Shown: positions 1 through 8,199 of the stretch, one piece after another | Layout: each line of letters opens with the position of its first letter | Position numbering within the stretch: the stretch's first letter is position 1 | Assembly (NCBI GenBank): GCA_007117185.1 | Contig: SKHA01000291.1 | Span: 1-27,187 of the forward strand | Source of the DNA: Spirochaeta sp. | GTDB lineage: Bacteria; Spirochaetota; Spirochaetia; DSM-27196; Alkalispirochaetaceae | Length of the DNA stretch: 27,187 bases | Direction: 5' to 3' | The notes under the pieces: generated by a model | What the model was told of the DNA's origin: nothing | The model's database searches: none | What the model saw: the letters and a program-made list of their open reading frames with translations, nothing else | Program-made: the position numbers and the translations under genes

Positions 1-615
1 GGGCCAGCACAGTTCAAGGGTGGCACAGCCCAGGACGGACAACTGGCACACTGAATGGTCCCAGTCATGGTTCTTGATGAAGCTGTGGCTGGACAGGAAG
101 ATGGAGTTGTGGTCCATGGCGATGGGCCCCGGAGGTACCGTCTGCTCCACCGGGTGCGGAGTGGAGAACTTCTTTACTATTCGCACGGCGGAACCATCGC
201 AGGAAAACAGTTCGTCCAGAGCGGGGAACGCCACGATCCCCAGCCAGGGACGACGCTTACGCAATACCCCCACGGAAATTCCGAACAGCGGCATCTGGTG
301 CACAAAGTTTCTGGTTCCATCGATGGGATCGACCATCACCACGAGTTCCGGTTCGTTCTCCGGATTGTAGTCCCCCGAGTTGGCCAGCTGCCAGAAAGAC
401 CCCAGGTGTTCTTCAGAGATGATCTGTGAGTCTGGCAATATTTCCGAAAAGAGGGATACCGCCAGTTCCGAGATGTGAAGATCAACGTTGGTAACGTAAC
501 TATCGTCCTCTTTCAGGTGGGCCTGCATTCGTTTCTGTTCCGAGACTGCATAGGCGCTTGCCTCGAGAGCAAACCTGTGCATCACCGAAAAAATTTTCTC
601 TTCACTGTTCATCAT
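1..615 (-). CDS. Inositol monophosphatase-family protein (3' part beyond the left edge)
   Basis: The open frame runs on the minus strand from ATG at 615 to the window edge, giving 205 residues of a protein that normally has 250-290. It carries the Mg-binding signature of the IMPase / FBPase / 3'(2'),5'-bisphosphate nucleotidase superfamily: Glu-Glu at residues 68-69 (IISEEHLG) and DPIDGT at 96-101 followed by RNF. The last metal-binding Asp motif lies off the window. The family hydrolyses phosphate monoesters such as inositol phosphates, sugar bisphosphates or phosphoadenosine phosphate; the substrate cannot be read from this fragment. An AAGGA ribosome-binding site precedes the start, and ATG at 612 is an equally possible start. 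The gene is divergent from the ABC importer operon at 710 with only 94 bp between them, so shared regulation is likely. A role in dephosphorylating an imported phosphate ester is inference. Confidence 0.88.
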   Translation of the reverse strand, partial: MMNSEEKIFSVMHRFALEASAYAVSEQKRMQAHLKEDDSYVTNVDLHISELAVSLFSEILPDSQIISEEHLGSFWQLANSGDYNPENEPELVVMVDPIDGTRNFVHQMPLFGISVGVLRKRRPWLGIVAFPALDELFSCDGSAVRIVKKFSTPHPVEQTVPPGPIAMDHNSIFLSSHSFIKNHDWDHSVCQLSVLGCATLELCWP

Positions 616-709
616 TCTTTTCCTTGACATGACGTGCAAGTCGCACCTATCATGAAATATATTTTCATATCATTGTTGATTGAAAAGTATTCGTCAAGGA
701 GGTTTTCGT
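616..709. promoter_or_regulatory. Divergent regulatory region with promoter and palindrome
   Basis: For the plus strand, TTGACA (624-629) and TATCAT (648-653) are separated by 18 bp, a good housekeeping promoter for the ABC operon. A 6-bp-arm palindrome, ATGAAATATATTTTCAT, covers 652-668, overlapping the -10 box and the probable transcription start, which is the classical position for a repressor operator. On the minus strand TTTCAA and TATATT with an 18-bp spacer could serve the phosphatase gene and would lie over the same palindrome. A strong ribosome-binding site, AAGGAGG, lies at 696-702. The regulator is not identified. Confidence 0.6.
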
Positions 710-1945
710 ATGAAATTGCGAGTATTGGTAATTGTTGCGGCTCTGGTAACCCTGACAGCCGCTGGAACGGCGTTTGCCTCGGGAGCGCGGGAGGCAGCAC
801 CGGCACAACAGGATAGCGGGCTGCCATCCAATGTGGCCGCATGGCTGCGGGAGCATCAGGTTGGTCCATTTATGGAAGACGCCACCGACTACGATGCGTT
901 GTACCAGCGCGCCCTGCAGGAGCCGGGTCCGGTTACGGTGTACGCGTCATCATCCCGGGGTCCCGCTGCTCTGGCTCAGGGATTCTTCGAGCGGTTTCCC
1001 GGTATCGAGGTGGAGTGGATCACCACCGGCACCGCGACGGGGATAGAGCGGGTGATAACCGAGCAGGAAACCGGCGCCTACACGGCGGATGTGCTCTTTG
1101 TGTCGGACTTTCCGACCCAGGTGAGCGTGTTGAATGCCGCTCATATGCTCTTTTCGTGGGTTCCGTCGGAGCTGCGGGGAGTCATCCCCAGGGAATACCA
1201 GCAGCCCCTGCTGGCCCAGCGGTATGAGGCGCGGGTTGTCTTCTTTAATGACCACAATCAGAGCACCGCGCCCATCGAGTCGTGGTGGGATCTGACCACA
1301 CCCGCCTGGAACGGACGGGTTGTGATGGAAGATCCCCGGGTCAGCGGGTCCACCCTGGACCTGATGACAACCTTTGTACTGAACGCTGATGAGATGGCCG
1401 CAGAGTACCGCCGGGTCTTCGGTCGGGATATTCAACTCACCACTCCCAATGCGGGATACGAGTTTGTAAAGCGCCTTGCCGGAAACAACCCCGTACTGAT
1501 CGCCCGGGACAGTGAGGGGCGGTTTGTCGCGGAGCCACAATCTAACCCACCGGTAGCAGTCAGCTTCGCCTTCAGTCGTATTCGCGACGCTGGCGACCCC
1601 AGCCACGGAAATCTGAGCTGGAATGTCGCTACGGAACTGCAGCCGAAGATCGGTATGCTCTATCCGTCCGGCGCCAACATTCCGTTTCGAGCACCAAATC
1701 CCAACGGAGCAAAACTGGTGATCAGCTGGCTTCTTGGAGATGAGCAGGGCGGCGGCGGCATGACTCCCTGGAACGTACCGGGCAACTGGCCCTCACGGAT
1801 CGACGTGAGAGACGTTCCGGACCACCCCTTCCAGCCCGGCAAGGCCTGGGCGGTGGCTGATCTGGACTTCTGGCTGATGGATCCTGCAGGTCTCTTTGCG
1901 ATTCAGGATCAGGTTCTTGAGTTCGTCCACGAAAACTTTCGCTGA
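710..1945 (+). CDS. ABC transporter substrate-binding protein, FbpA/AfuA type
   Basis: A 411-residue periplasmic solute-binding protein. The start at 710 is chosen over the in-frame codon at 680 because AAGGAGG sits 7 nt upstream of 710 and a normal signal peptide follows (positively charged start, hydrophobic core about 4-22, then AFASGARE). The mature part has the features of bacterial binding proteins of the iron/sugar-phosphate/aminoethylphosphonate group: a beta strand VTVYASSSRG near residue 75, then FFERFPGIEVEW, ADVLFVSD, and a WWDLTTPAWNGRVVMEDP block. It is the first gene of an operon; its TGA overlaps the ATG of the permease by one base. The adjacent Tyr-Tyr pair that binds Fe(III) in classical FbpA proteins is not visible, so ferric iron is not assured as ligand. 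Phosphorylated sugars or other phosphate esters are an alternative (inference). Confidence 0.88.
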   Translation: MKLRVLVIVAALVTLTAAGTAFASGAREAAPAQQDSGLPSNVAAWLREHQVGPFMEDATDYDALYQRALQEPGPVTVYASSSRGPAALAQGFFERFPGIEVEWITTGTATGIERVITEQETGAYTADVLFVSDFPTQVSVLNAAHMLFSWVPSELRGVIPREYQQPLLAQRYEARVVFFNDHNQSTAPIESWWDLTTPAWNGRVVMEDPRVSGSTLDLMTTFVLNADEMAAEYRRVFGRDIQLTTPNAGYEFVKRLAGNNPVLIARDSEGRFVAEPQSNPPVAVSFAFSRIRDAGDPSHGNLSWNVATELQPKIGMLYPSGANIPFRAPNPNGAKLVISWLLGDEQGGGGMTPWNVPGNWPSRIDVRDVPDHPFQPGKAWAVADLDFWLMDPAGLFAIQDQVLEFVHENFR

Positions 1946-3741
1946 TGAACCGTCGATCCGTATCCACCAGGGTTCGTTGGGGGCTGCACGAAATCGTGCA
2001 GCCCCGGTTTGTCCTGAATGTTGTTCTTGCAGCGGTGCTGGTCGTGCTGATCGTCATGCCTGCTGTAAGTCTTGTGTATCGTTCCTTTACCGCGTCGCTG
2101 GTGGATTCCTTTCGGATTCCGGGAGTCCAGCGAGGTGACCTGATCCTGCACCACTGGCAGCGGGTCATCGTTACGCGGTCGGCTTTCTTCGTTCCCCTGT
2201 TCAACTCGCTGCTGGTTGCGGTAGGGACCGCACTGGTGGCGATGGTGATCGGGTCAGCTCTGGCGTGGCTGGTTGTACGCACAGATCTGCCCTTTCGCCG
2301 TTCTCTGGCTCTGATGGCGGTCGTTCCGTACATGCTGCCTTCCTGGGCGCTGGCCCTCCCCTGGCTGGAGTTTTTCAAGAACACCAGCGCCGGCAGGCCC
2401 CCGGGGTTCCTGCAGGTACTGACTGGTATTGAGGTTCCCACCTGGCTGGTCTTCGGGCCGGTGCCGATCATCATTGTCATGGGTCTGCACTACTTTCCCT
2501 TCGTATATCTCATCGTCTCCAGCGCGTTGACAAACATCGATTCTCAGCTGGAGGAGGCGTCGGAGTTGCTGGGAGCGACCCGCTGGCAGACCCTCCGGAG
2601 TGTCACCTTCCCGGCGATTGTCCCGGGGCTTTTTGCCTCGCTGCTCCTGGCCTTTGCCCGCACCATCGGCACGTACGGTACCCCGGCGCTCCTTGGGGGG
2701 CCGGTGGGTTTCACGGTGCTGCCGGTGCAGATCCGTTCATTTCTGCGGATGAACCTGGCCGCCCGAGCCTACATTCTCTCTATCGGACTGATTCTGATTT
2801 CTGTGGTACTGCTGTACCTCAACCAGCGCCTGGTAGGTACCCGGAAGAGTTTCTCCCTGATCGGGGGAAAAGGGTTCAAGACCCGGCCGGTAACGCTGGG
2901 GAAGGCGGGGCCGTGGATATCCGCCGGGGCGCACGTGTTTCTCATTGTCTCTGTTATTCTTCCGCTGCTGCTGCTGTTCTGGTCCAGTTTCATGGAACGA
3001 GCCGGATCCTACAATCTGAGCAATTTTACCCTGCACTACTGGTTCGGGGCCGGTGACCAGGCAATATCTGCCGGAGAGCCCGGCCTCTTCCGTAACCCCA
3101 GGGTTATCCGGGGCACCTTCAACAGTCTTCGTATCGCCATCTTCGGCGGTGCCATCTGCGCCGTTCTGGGTATGCTGATCGGATATTCCGTGGTAAAGGG
3201 CCGGGGCAAGACGTTCTCCCAGTTTCTGGAAAAGGTGTCGTTCCTGCCGATGCTCATTCCCAGCATCGCCTTCGGAGCGATCTATATGAGCTTCTTCGCC
3301 AGGCCCATCGGCCCCCTGCCGGCGCTGTACGGTACGATGGCGCTGATGGTTCTCCTGGTGGTGGGCAAACAGCTGCCGTTCACCACTAGAACGGGTATCA
3401 GTTCGATGTTTCAGGTAGCCGGTGAGCTTGAAGAGGCGGCGGAGATTTCCGGGGCATCCTGGCCGCGACGATTTCTGAATATTATCTGGCCGTTGACCCG
3501 TTCCGGTTTCATCTCCGGGGTGCTTATCGTCTTCATTACCACCATGCGGGAACTCAGCCTCTTTATTCTTGTCATTACCAGCCGCACCGAGGTTCTGACA
3601 ACGCTGACATTCAGCTACGCCGAGATTGGTCAGCAGCAGCTCAGCAACGCGCTGATGACGCTCCTCATTATGATCATCCTGATAGTAACGGCGATGATCA
3701 AGCTGTATGAGCACCTGTCCCGGCGCCATCGACCAGCATAG
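1945..3741 (+). CDS. ABC transporter permease, fused double-domain (FbpB/AfuB type)
   Basis: A 598-residue inner-membrane protein with about 12 predicted membrane helices in two halves, each a binding-protein-dependent permease domain. The two EAA loops that dock on the ATPase are clear: EEASELLGATRWQTLRSVTF near residue 200 and EEAAEISGASWPRRFLNIIW near residue 500. A single polypeptide with two permease domains is the normal form for the FbpB/AfuB/ThiP families. The start codon overlaps the stop of the binding-protein gene (TGATG), implying translational coupling. It is clearly paralogous to the permease at 21995-23809: both contain PGLFRNP, NSLRI, ALYGT/SLYGT and the GASW EAA ending. The binding protein supplies the substrate and the ATPase at 3775 powers transport. 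Confidence 0.9.
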   Translation: MNRRSVSTRVRWGLHEIVQPRFVLNVVLAAVLVVLIVMPAVSLVYRSFTASLVDSFRIPGVQRGDLILHHWQRVIVTRSAFFVPLFNSLLVAVGTALVAMVIGSALAWLVVRTDLPFRRSLALMAVVPYMLPSWALALPWLEFFKNTSAGRPPGFLQVLTGIEVPTWLVFGPVPIIIVMGLHYFPFVYLIVSSALTNIDSQLEEASELLGATRWQTLRSVTFPAIVPGLFASLLLAFARTIGTYGTPALLGGPVGFTVLPVQIRSFLRMNLAARAYILSIGLILISVVLLYLNQRLVGTRKSFSLIGGKGFKTRPVTLGKAGPWISAGAHVFLIVSVILPLLLLFWSSFMERAGSYNLSNFTLHYWFGAGDQAISAGEPGLFRNPRVIRGTFNSLRIAIFGGAICAVLGMLIGYSVVKGRGKTFSQFLEKVSFLPMLIPSIAFGAIYMSFFARPIGPLPALYGTMALMVLLVVGKQLPFTTRTGISSMFQVAGELEEAAEISGASWPRRFLNIIWPLTRSGFISGVLIVFITTMRELSLFILVITSRTEVLTTLTFSYAEIGQQQLSNALMTLLIMIILIVTAMIKLYEHLSRRHRPA

Positions 3742-3774
3742 GTCGTTCGTTAATCAGTAAGGAGAGTAGAAGAT

Positions 3775-4887
3775 ATGGGAAGCATTGAGGCAGTACACAT
3801 TCGCAATGTGACAAAGACGTTTGGTTCCACAGTGGCGGTTAATGATGTGTCCCTGACCATCCCTGCCGGTTCGTTCACCACCCTTCTGGGACCTTCCGGG
3901 TGCGGCAAGACAACGTTGCTACGGATTCTTGCCGGCCTTGAACAGGCTGACAATGGACAAATCCTCGTCGGTTCGTCGGTGATCTACGATTCGGAACAGG
4001 CGATAAACGTCTCGGCTCGTAAACGGGGAATCGGTCTGGTATTTCAGTCGTATGCGCTGTGGCCCCACATGACGGTGTTTCAGAACGTGAGCTATGGACT
4101 GAAGCTGCGAAAACTGAGCCACGATGAGATTGAGCAGCGGACGCTGGCGGTCCTCAAGACCGTCGGTATGGAAGGGTACGAAAAACGCTATCCCAGCGAG
4201 CTCAGCGGGGGTCAACAGCAGCGGGTCTCCATGGCGCGGATGCTGGTGGTGGAGCCCTCGGTTCTGCTGATGGACGAACCCCTTTCCAACCTGGACGCCA
4301 AGCTGCGCCTGAATCTGCGGGCGGAGCTGAAGCGGGTTCATGAGGCCACGGGAATGACCATTGTCTACGTGACCCACGATCAGACTGAAGCGATGACCCT
4401 CTCTACCGACGTGGCGGTGATGAACCACGGGGTTGTACAGCAGTGGGCCCCTCCCCAGGAGGTCTATCACAACAGCAGGAACCTGTTTGTCGCTGAGTTC
4501 ATGGGAACCCCCACAACCAACCGCATCACCGGCACGGTGCAGCTCAAGGAATCCCGGATCTCGCTGATGGGAGGGGTCGCTTCCTTTCCTCTGGGGGCGG
4601 AGCTGCAGTCGCTGGTCACGGACGGGGAAACGGTACATCTCAGCATTCGACCGGAAAATATTGTCCTCTCCGCGCAGGAGCAGCCCGGGTCGATCCCGTT
4701 GGCGGTCTATGCGTATCTTGATTCCGGTCCTGACGTTCACGTATACCTGCAGGGCCCCGACGGGACTACCATAATTGCCCGGGATGACAACAGGGTGAAA
4801 CCCGGGTCCGACAAAACACTGCATGTTACCCTGCCGGCGGATGCAGTCCGTCTGTACCGTGACGAGTCCGGGGATCTGATTCAGTAG
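3775..4887 (+). CDS. ABC transporter ATP-binding protein, FbpC/AfuC/PotA type
   Basis: A 370-residue cytoplasmic ATPase of the importer. Visible motifs in order are Walker A GPSGCGKTT near residues 39-47, the Q-loop FQSYALWPHMT, the ABC signature LSGGQQQRVSMARM, Walker B VLLMDEP with the D-loop LSNLDAKLRL, and the switch His in YVTHDQTEAMTLS. A C-terminal extension of about 130 residues containing SIRPENIVLS is a TOBE-type regulatory domain, as in MalK, PotA and FbpC. The ribosome-binding site AAGGAGA lies at 3759-3765. The gene is 33 bp behind the permease and completes the three-gene operon. It is paralogous to the ATPase at 20952-21992. No strong terminator with a T-tract follows; the next region is a GC-rich hairpin array. 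Confidence 0.93.
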   Translation: MGSIEAVHIRNVTKTFGSTVAVNDVSLTIPAGSFTTLLGPSGCGKTTLLRILAGLEQADNGQILVGSSVIYDSEQAINVSARKRGIGLVFQSYALWPHMTVFQNVSYGLKLRKLSHDEIEQRTLAVLKTVGMEGYEKRYPSELSGGQQQRVSMARMLVVEPSVLLMDEPLSNLDAKLRLNLRAELKRVHEATGMTIVYVTHDQTEAMTLSTDVAVMNHGVVQQWAPPQEVYHNSRNLFVAEFMGTPTTNRITGTVQLKESRISLMGGVASFPLGAELQSLVTDGETVHLSIRPENIVLSAQEQPGSIPLAVYAYLDSGPDVHVYLQGPDGTTIIARDDNRVKPGSDKTLHVTLPADAVRLYRDESGDLIQ

Positions 4888-5147
4888 TCGATAATTCTCT
4901 TCAGCAATCCCGCCGGCTCCCGGGTTCTCCCGGTTCACGCACCAGTCGTTACCTGCAGGGGGGGTAGCGCAAGACCCCGAAGGGCGCGCAGGGCAGAGCG
5001 TGAGCGGCGCCCGGTGAGCGCGCCCTGGTGGCCGCCCCGCCGCGGGTGGCCCCAACGGGACGGGTGGGGCGGCGGGGCGGGCACGGGGGCTGGAGCGAAG
5101 GGGCGGGAGCCCCTTTCAGTTGTGCTTTTCTGGCAGTCCCTTTCCGG
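4888..5147. other. GC-rich intergenic spacer with three consecutive hairpins
   Basis: No convincing gene lies here. In-frame sequence upstream of 5184 is open back to 5028, but its Gly/Pro/Arg/Ala-rich translation looks non-coding. Three inverted repeats follow each other: 4981-4989 with 5018-5026 (9 bp, perfect), 5032-5043 with 5069-5080 (12 bp, perfect), and 5086-5091 with 5108-5113 (6 bp, followed by TTT). The last could act as a weak terminator for the ABC operon. Base composition is far more G+C-rich than the neighbouring genes. Confidence 0.6.
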
Positions 5148-5176
5148 GTGACCCCTTCGGCGAGCTGGGGTATATT
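5148..5176 (+). promoter_or_regulatory. Candidate promoter immediately before the 5184 operon
   Basis: GTGACC at 5148-5153 (4 of 6 matches to TTGACA) is followed after 17 bp by TATATT at 5171-5176 (5 of 6 to TATAAT). Transcription would begin at about 5183, directly at the ATG at 5184. This agrees with the lack of any ribosome-binding site there and suggests a leaderless or nearly leaderless mRNA. Confidence 0.4.
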
Positions 5177-5183
5177 CGTGGCT

Positions 5184-6467
5184 ATGGCACGAAATGGAGT
5201 CGGGTTTGGTGATGTGCGCATTGGACGGTGGCGGAACGTGGTCCTTGCGGGGATTATGCCGCTGGTGTTGAACGCGGTTGTGTGGCCTCTGGTGATGAGT
5301 CAGGCGCCGCCGGTGGTGGTGCTGGCGGATCCCCGGCAGGCGATGTGGTACGTGATACCCCTGGTGGGGGTGGTGTTTCTGGTGTGGTGGGTGAAGATGG
5401 TGGTACGTACCGCCCGATGGGGCCCGCTGTATTTTCAGCTGTCAGGAGATCCACCGCGCCCGGGGGGACGCGTGAAGGGATGGGTGGTAACCGGAGCAGG
5501 CAGTCTGCCCGGAGGAGCTCACGGGGCCGCGCCGGAGTGCACCGTAACCCTGCGGTGCGTTGCCCGACGTGATCGGGTCGGGAAGTCCAGCAAGGAGGTC
5601 CAGCGGGTTCTGGCGGAGGTCAGCGAGACGGTAGCGATGGAGCAGGTGGTGACCGCTGCGGGGCGACAGGTTCGGGTGCCCGTGGATTTCGGTCTTCCTG
5701 AGAACGCGGCCACCAGCACCGCCGCCAACGAGCGTGGTGAGCGGATCTGGTGGGAGGTTGAGGCGCGCGGTCGGGCGGTGCGGCCGCGGCTGCACGCGGA
5801 GATCCGGATACCGGTGGTCCATCTGGCCAGTGCAGCAGAGGCGGATGGGGCAGGCGTCACTGCTGGTGGTTTTGAGAGTCCCGGCGGGGCGGATGCGCAC
5901 CATCTGATCACCACCGAGGCCCGGGAGCTGTATAGCGAGCTTGAGCAGCGCCGCAGCGAGGCAGATGGACGGGGGGTGTTTGCCCGACTGCTGCGGCCGC
6001 GCAGGCAGGCTGAGCACCACGCCGCTACTCCCGGCGGCGAGCCGGTGGTGGTACAGCTGCGCGGCGACGGGGGGGTACGCCGGCTGTGGTCCCTGATTTT
6101 TCTGGTTCTGGGGGTAGCGGCGGTCGCCTTCGGTGTCATCCTGGCGGTGCCGGTGGTGCTGGTGGTCGCGTTGATCGTACGCGGCGCGTTGCGACCGGTG
6201 ATGGTCCGTCTGGCGGTTCAGCCAGACCACCTTGTGTGTGACCGCCTGCGCGGCAGGAAGGTCCGCCGGCGCGAGTGGGCGTGGCCGGATATCTCCACCT
6301 GTCAGACCATGGTGGGGGTGCAGTTTCTCACCCTTGGCGGCCTTGTCACCCGATGGGATCTCATGATACAGGCTGGGATGCGCAGCGGAATGGCGGGGTT
6401 GCGCATGGAAGACGATGGGATGGCCAACACACTGGCCGGTGTGATCAACAGCCGCGCAGGAGGATGA
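5184..6467 (+). CDS. Hypothetical membrane protein with two transmembrane regions
   Basis: I do not recognise the family with certainty. The 427-residue protein (start at 5184; 5028 is possible but the added 52 residues look non-coding) has two hydrophobic helices near residues 18-36 and 53-70. A long soluble beta-rich middle section follows (about 85-290), with VTLRCVARR and WWEVEARG strands. A second hydrophobic hairpin near 305-345 (LIFLVLGVAAVAFGVIL) leads into a C-terminal cytoplasmic part. This architecture resembles DUF3592-like membrane proteins, but that is only a resemblance. It is the first gene of a plus-strand operon: its TGA is 1 nt before the TTG start of the next gene. No Shine-Dalgarno is seen, and a promoter sits directly upstream. 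Confidence 0.75.
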   Translation: MARNGVGFGDVRIGRWRNVVLAGIMPLVLNAVVWPLVMSQAPPVVVLADPRQAMWYVIPLVGVVFLVWWVKMVVRTARWGPLYFQLSGDPPRPGGRVKGWVVTGAGSLPGGAHGAAPECTVTLRCVARRDRVGKSSKEVQRVLAEVSETVAMEQVVTAAGRQVRVPVDFGLPENAATSTAANERGERIWWEVEARGRAVRPRLHAEIRIPVVHLASAAEADGAGVTAGGFESPGGADAHHLITTEARELYSELEQRRSEADGRGVFARLLRPRRQAEHHAATPGGEPVVVQLRGDGGVRRLWSLIFLVLGVAAVAFGVILAVPVVLVVALIVRGALRPVMVRLAVQPDHLVCDRLRGRKVRRREWAWPDISTCQTMVGVQFLTLGGLVTRWDLMIQAGMRSGMAGLRMEDDGMANTLAGVINSRAGG

Positions 6468-6468
6468 T

Positions 6469-7260
6469 TTGAAACGACTGCTCCACGTTATTGCAGACTA
6501 CGCGCCGATGTCTCAGGAGTTCGGCGAGATCCTGCAGCGCATCTGGTCCCAGAACTGGGATCTTGATCTGACGATCATTCCAACCAGCGTTCCCTCGCTG
6601 GATACGGTGGGGACGGGGTTTCTCACCTATCAGCTGGCCCTGGGAGAGAACCCTCCGGGGACGATGCTGTACGTGAATACGGCGCCCCGCAAGGAGCGGC
6701 GTACCGGGATGGAGGATAACGCCGGGGAGAAGCTGGTCTGGGCCCGCCTTGAGAACGGGGTGGAGCTGGTGGCGGTGAACAGCGGGTATACGTTGTCGTT
6801 ACTCAGGGAGAGCATTGTGGAACTGCGGCGGCTGGAGGTACCCCACTCGGGCAGTCAGTTCAGAAGCCGGGACTTTTTTCCTCCGGTGGTCTCGGACCTG
6901 CTTCACCACCGGACCACCGAGCGTCTGCGGGAGTCCCTTGCGCCCGGTGATATTCCCGGGTTTCCCGAGAGCGCGGTGATGTGGATCGACGGGTTTGGCA
7001 ACATCAAGACCAGTGTGCGCCGGAGTTCTGATTTTGCCCGGCGGCTGGAGGGTGCCAAGGTGCACATTTCCATCGGTGGCAAGCGCGCCACCGCTCTGGT
7101 CACCGGAGTGGCGTTCTCCGTTGACGAGGGAGAGCTGGCCTGGAGCGTCGGGTCCAGCGGGCACGATGACCCCTTCATGGAGATATTTCTGCGCGGCGGC
7201 AGCGCTGCGGACCTTTTTGACCACCCCCGGCCGGGGATGGAGGTTATACTGTCGGAGTGA
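6469..7260 (+). CDS. Divergent SAM hydrolase / adenosyl-chloride synthase-like (DUF62) protein
   Basis: A 263-residue protein starting at TTG, supported by AGGAGG at 6458-6463, five bases upstream. The alignment logic to the S-adenosyl-L-methionine hydroxide adenosyltransferase family comes from order and spacing. An opening strand is followed by a segment equivalent to the fluorinase VVDPGVG region (LYVNTAPRKERR, 67-78), then AVNSGYTLSL (102-111) where the family has PDNGLLT, SQFRSRDFFPPVV (129-141) where it has STFHGRDIFAPVA, and IDGFGNIKTS (173-182), equivalent to the C-domain FGN motif. Active members hydrolyse SAM to adenosine and methionine. The N-terminal TDFG-D motif is replaced by IADYAP and the PDNG Asp is lost, so activity is uncertain. 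The gene is in an operon and its stop overlaps the next GTG start (GTGA). Confidence 0.72.
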   Translation: MKRLLHVIADYAPMSQEFGEILQRIWSQNWDLDLTIIPTSVPSLDTVGTGFLTYQLALGENPPGTMLYVNTAPRKERRTGMEDNAGEKLVWARLENGVELVAVNSGYTLSLLRESIVELRRLEVPHSGSQFRSRDFFPPVVSDLLHHRTTERLRESLAPGDIPGFPESAVMWIDGFGNIKTSVRRSSDFARRLEGAKVHISIGGKRATALVTGVAFSVDEGELAWSVGSSGHDDPFMEIFLRGGSAADLFDHPRPGMEVILSE

Positions 7261-8186
7261 GGGTTTTTCGTTTCTCCGCAGTACTGGCGCTTGTGGTGGT
7301 GATCGCGCCGTTGCTGCGCCCACAGGATCTTCCTGATCCGGACGTCCGGGGTGCGGTGGTGCGTCTGGAGGTGGAGGAGCAGGTGATTGCCGGCAGCAGC
7401 GCCAGCTCCCAGGGCGAGGCTGAGCGTCGTGAGGTGTTTGCCTTGCACCGGGACTCCGGACGCCTGCTGGAGCATGAACGCTTCCGGGGAGACGACGTCC
7501 TGATTTCCCGTAGCATCTTTCACTACAACGACGAGGGCCGCCTCGTGCAGGTACAAAGCTTTGACAGTTCGGATCGGCCCCAGTGGAGCCGGGAGTATCG
7601 CTACACCGACTCGGGTAAGCTGGAGCGGGAGATTTCCTTCGGCCCCACCGGGCTGATCGAGCAGGTCACGGCGCATCAGTACGCCCAGGGCGAGCTGGAG
7701 CAGGTGACACGGTACCGCTTTGGAACGGAGGTGGTCTGGCGCCGGGTGTACCGCCGGGACGGAGCGCACGCCCTCGCCTGGGACCTGGTCGGGGCCGAGG
7801 GAGAACGAATCCGTCAGGTTCGACAGTCCTTCGATTCCCGTGGTCGGCTGGTGATGCAGCAGAGTTTCGACCAGATGGGGGCGATCTGGGAGGAGGTGCG
7901 CCACCGCTACGACGCGGACCGCCACGTGATGCACCGCTACGGTCCGGGGGAGCAGTTGCTGGCCCGGGAGGTCACCTATTTCGACGCTCAGGGAAACCCG
8001 GTGCGGCACGAGGTCCGGCGGGGAGGAGAGGAGACGGTGTCGGTAGTGGTCACCAGCGAGTACCGCTATGACCTGCATGCCAACTGGGTGTACCGCCAGA
8101 CGGTCCACACCGGTGGAGACGGGAGCGTCACCCGGCGGATCGTGGCCCGACGCGCCATCGAGTACGCTGATGGTGGGTTTCGATGA
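7257..8186 (+). CDS. Exported YD-repeat-like hypothetical protein
   Basis: A 309-residue protein whose GTG start overlaps the previous stop by four bases (GTGA), indicating translational coupling. The N-terminus (MRVFRFSAVLALVVVIAPLL) is a signal peptide or anchor. The rest is built from short repeats of the kind seen in YD/RHS-like or toxin_WG-type beta repeats: HYNDEGRLVQVQ, RYTDSGKLEREI, SFDSRGRLVMQQ, YFDAQGNPV and RYDLHANWVYRQ, spaced roughly 20-40 residues apart. The likely place is the periplasm or outer surface; no catalytic motif is visible. Position between an enzyme-like gene and a sensor kinase in one operon suggests an envelope-sensing or accessory role, which is inference. It ends 13 bp before the chosen kinase start. 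Confidence 0.75.
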   Translation: MRVFRFSAVLALVVVIAPLLRPQDLPDPDVRGAVVRLEVEEQVIAGSSASSQGEAERREVFALHRDSGRLLEHERFRGDDVLISRSIFHYNDEGRLVQVQSFDSSDRPQWSREYRYTDSGKLEREISFGPTGLIEQVTAHQYAQGELEQVTRYRFGTEVVWRRVYRRDGAHALAWDLVGAEGERIRQVRQSFDSRGRLVMQQSFDQMGAIWEEVRHRYDADRHVMHRYGPGEQLLAREVTYFDAQGNPVRHEVRRGGEETVSVVVTSEYRYDLHANWVYRQTVHTGGDGSVTRRIVARRAIEYADGGFR

Positions 8187-8199
8187 GGGGCGGCGCCGG

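Noticed and set aside
5028..5183. N-terminal extension of the membrane protein at 5184
   Set aside because: In frame but translated from the hairpin array into a Gly/Pro/Arg-rich stretch with no start signals; a promoter lies inside it directly before 5184.
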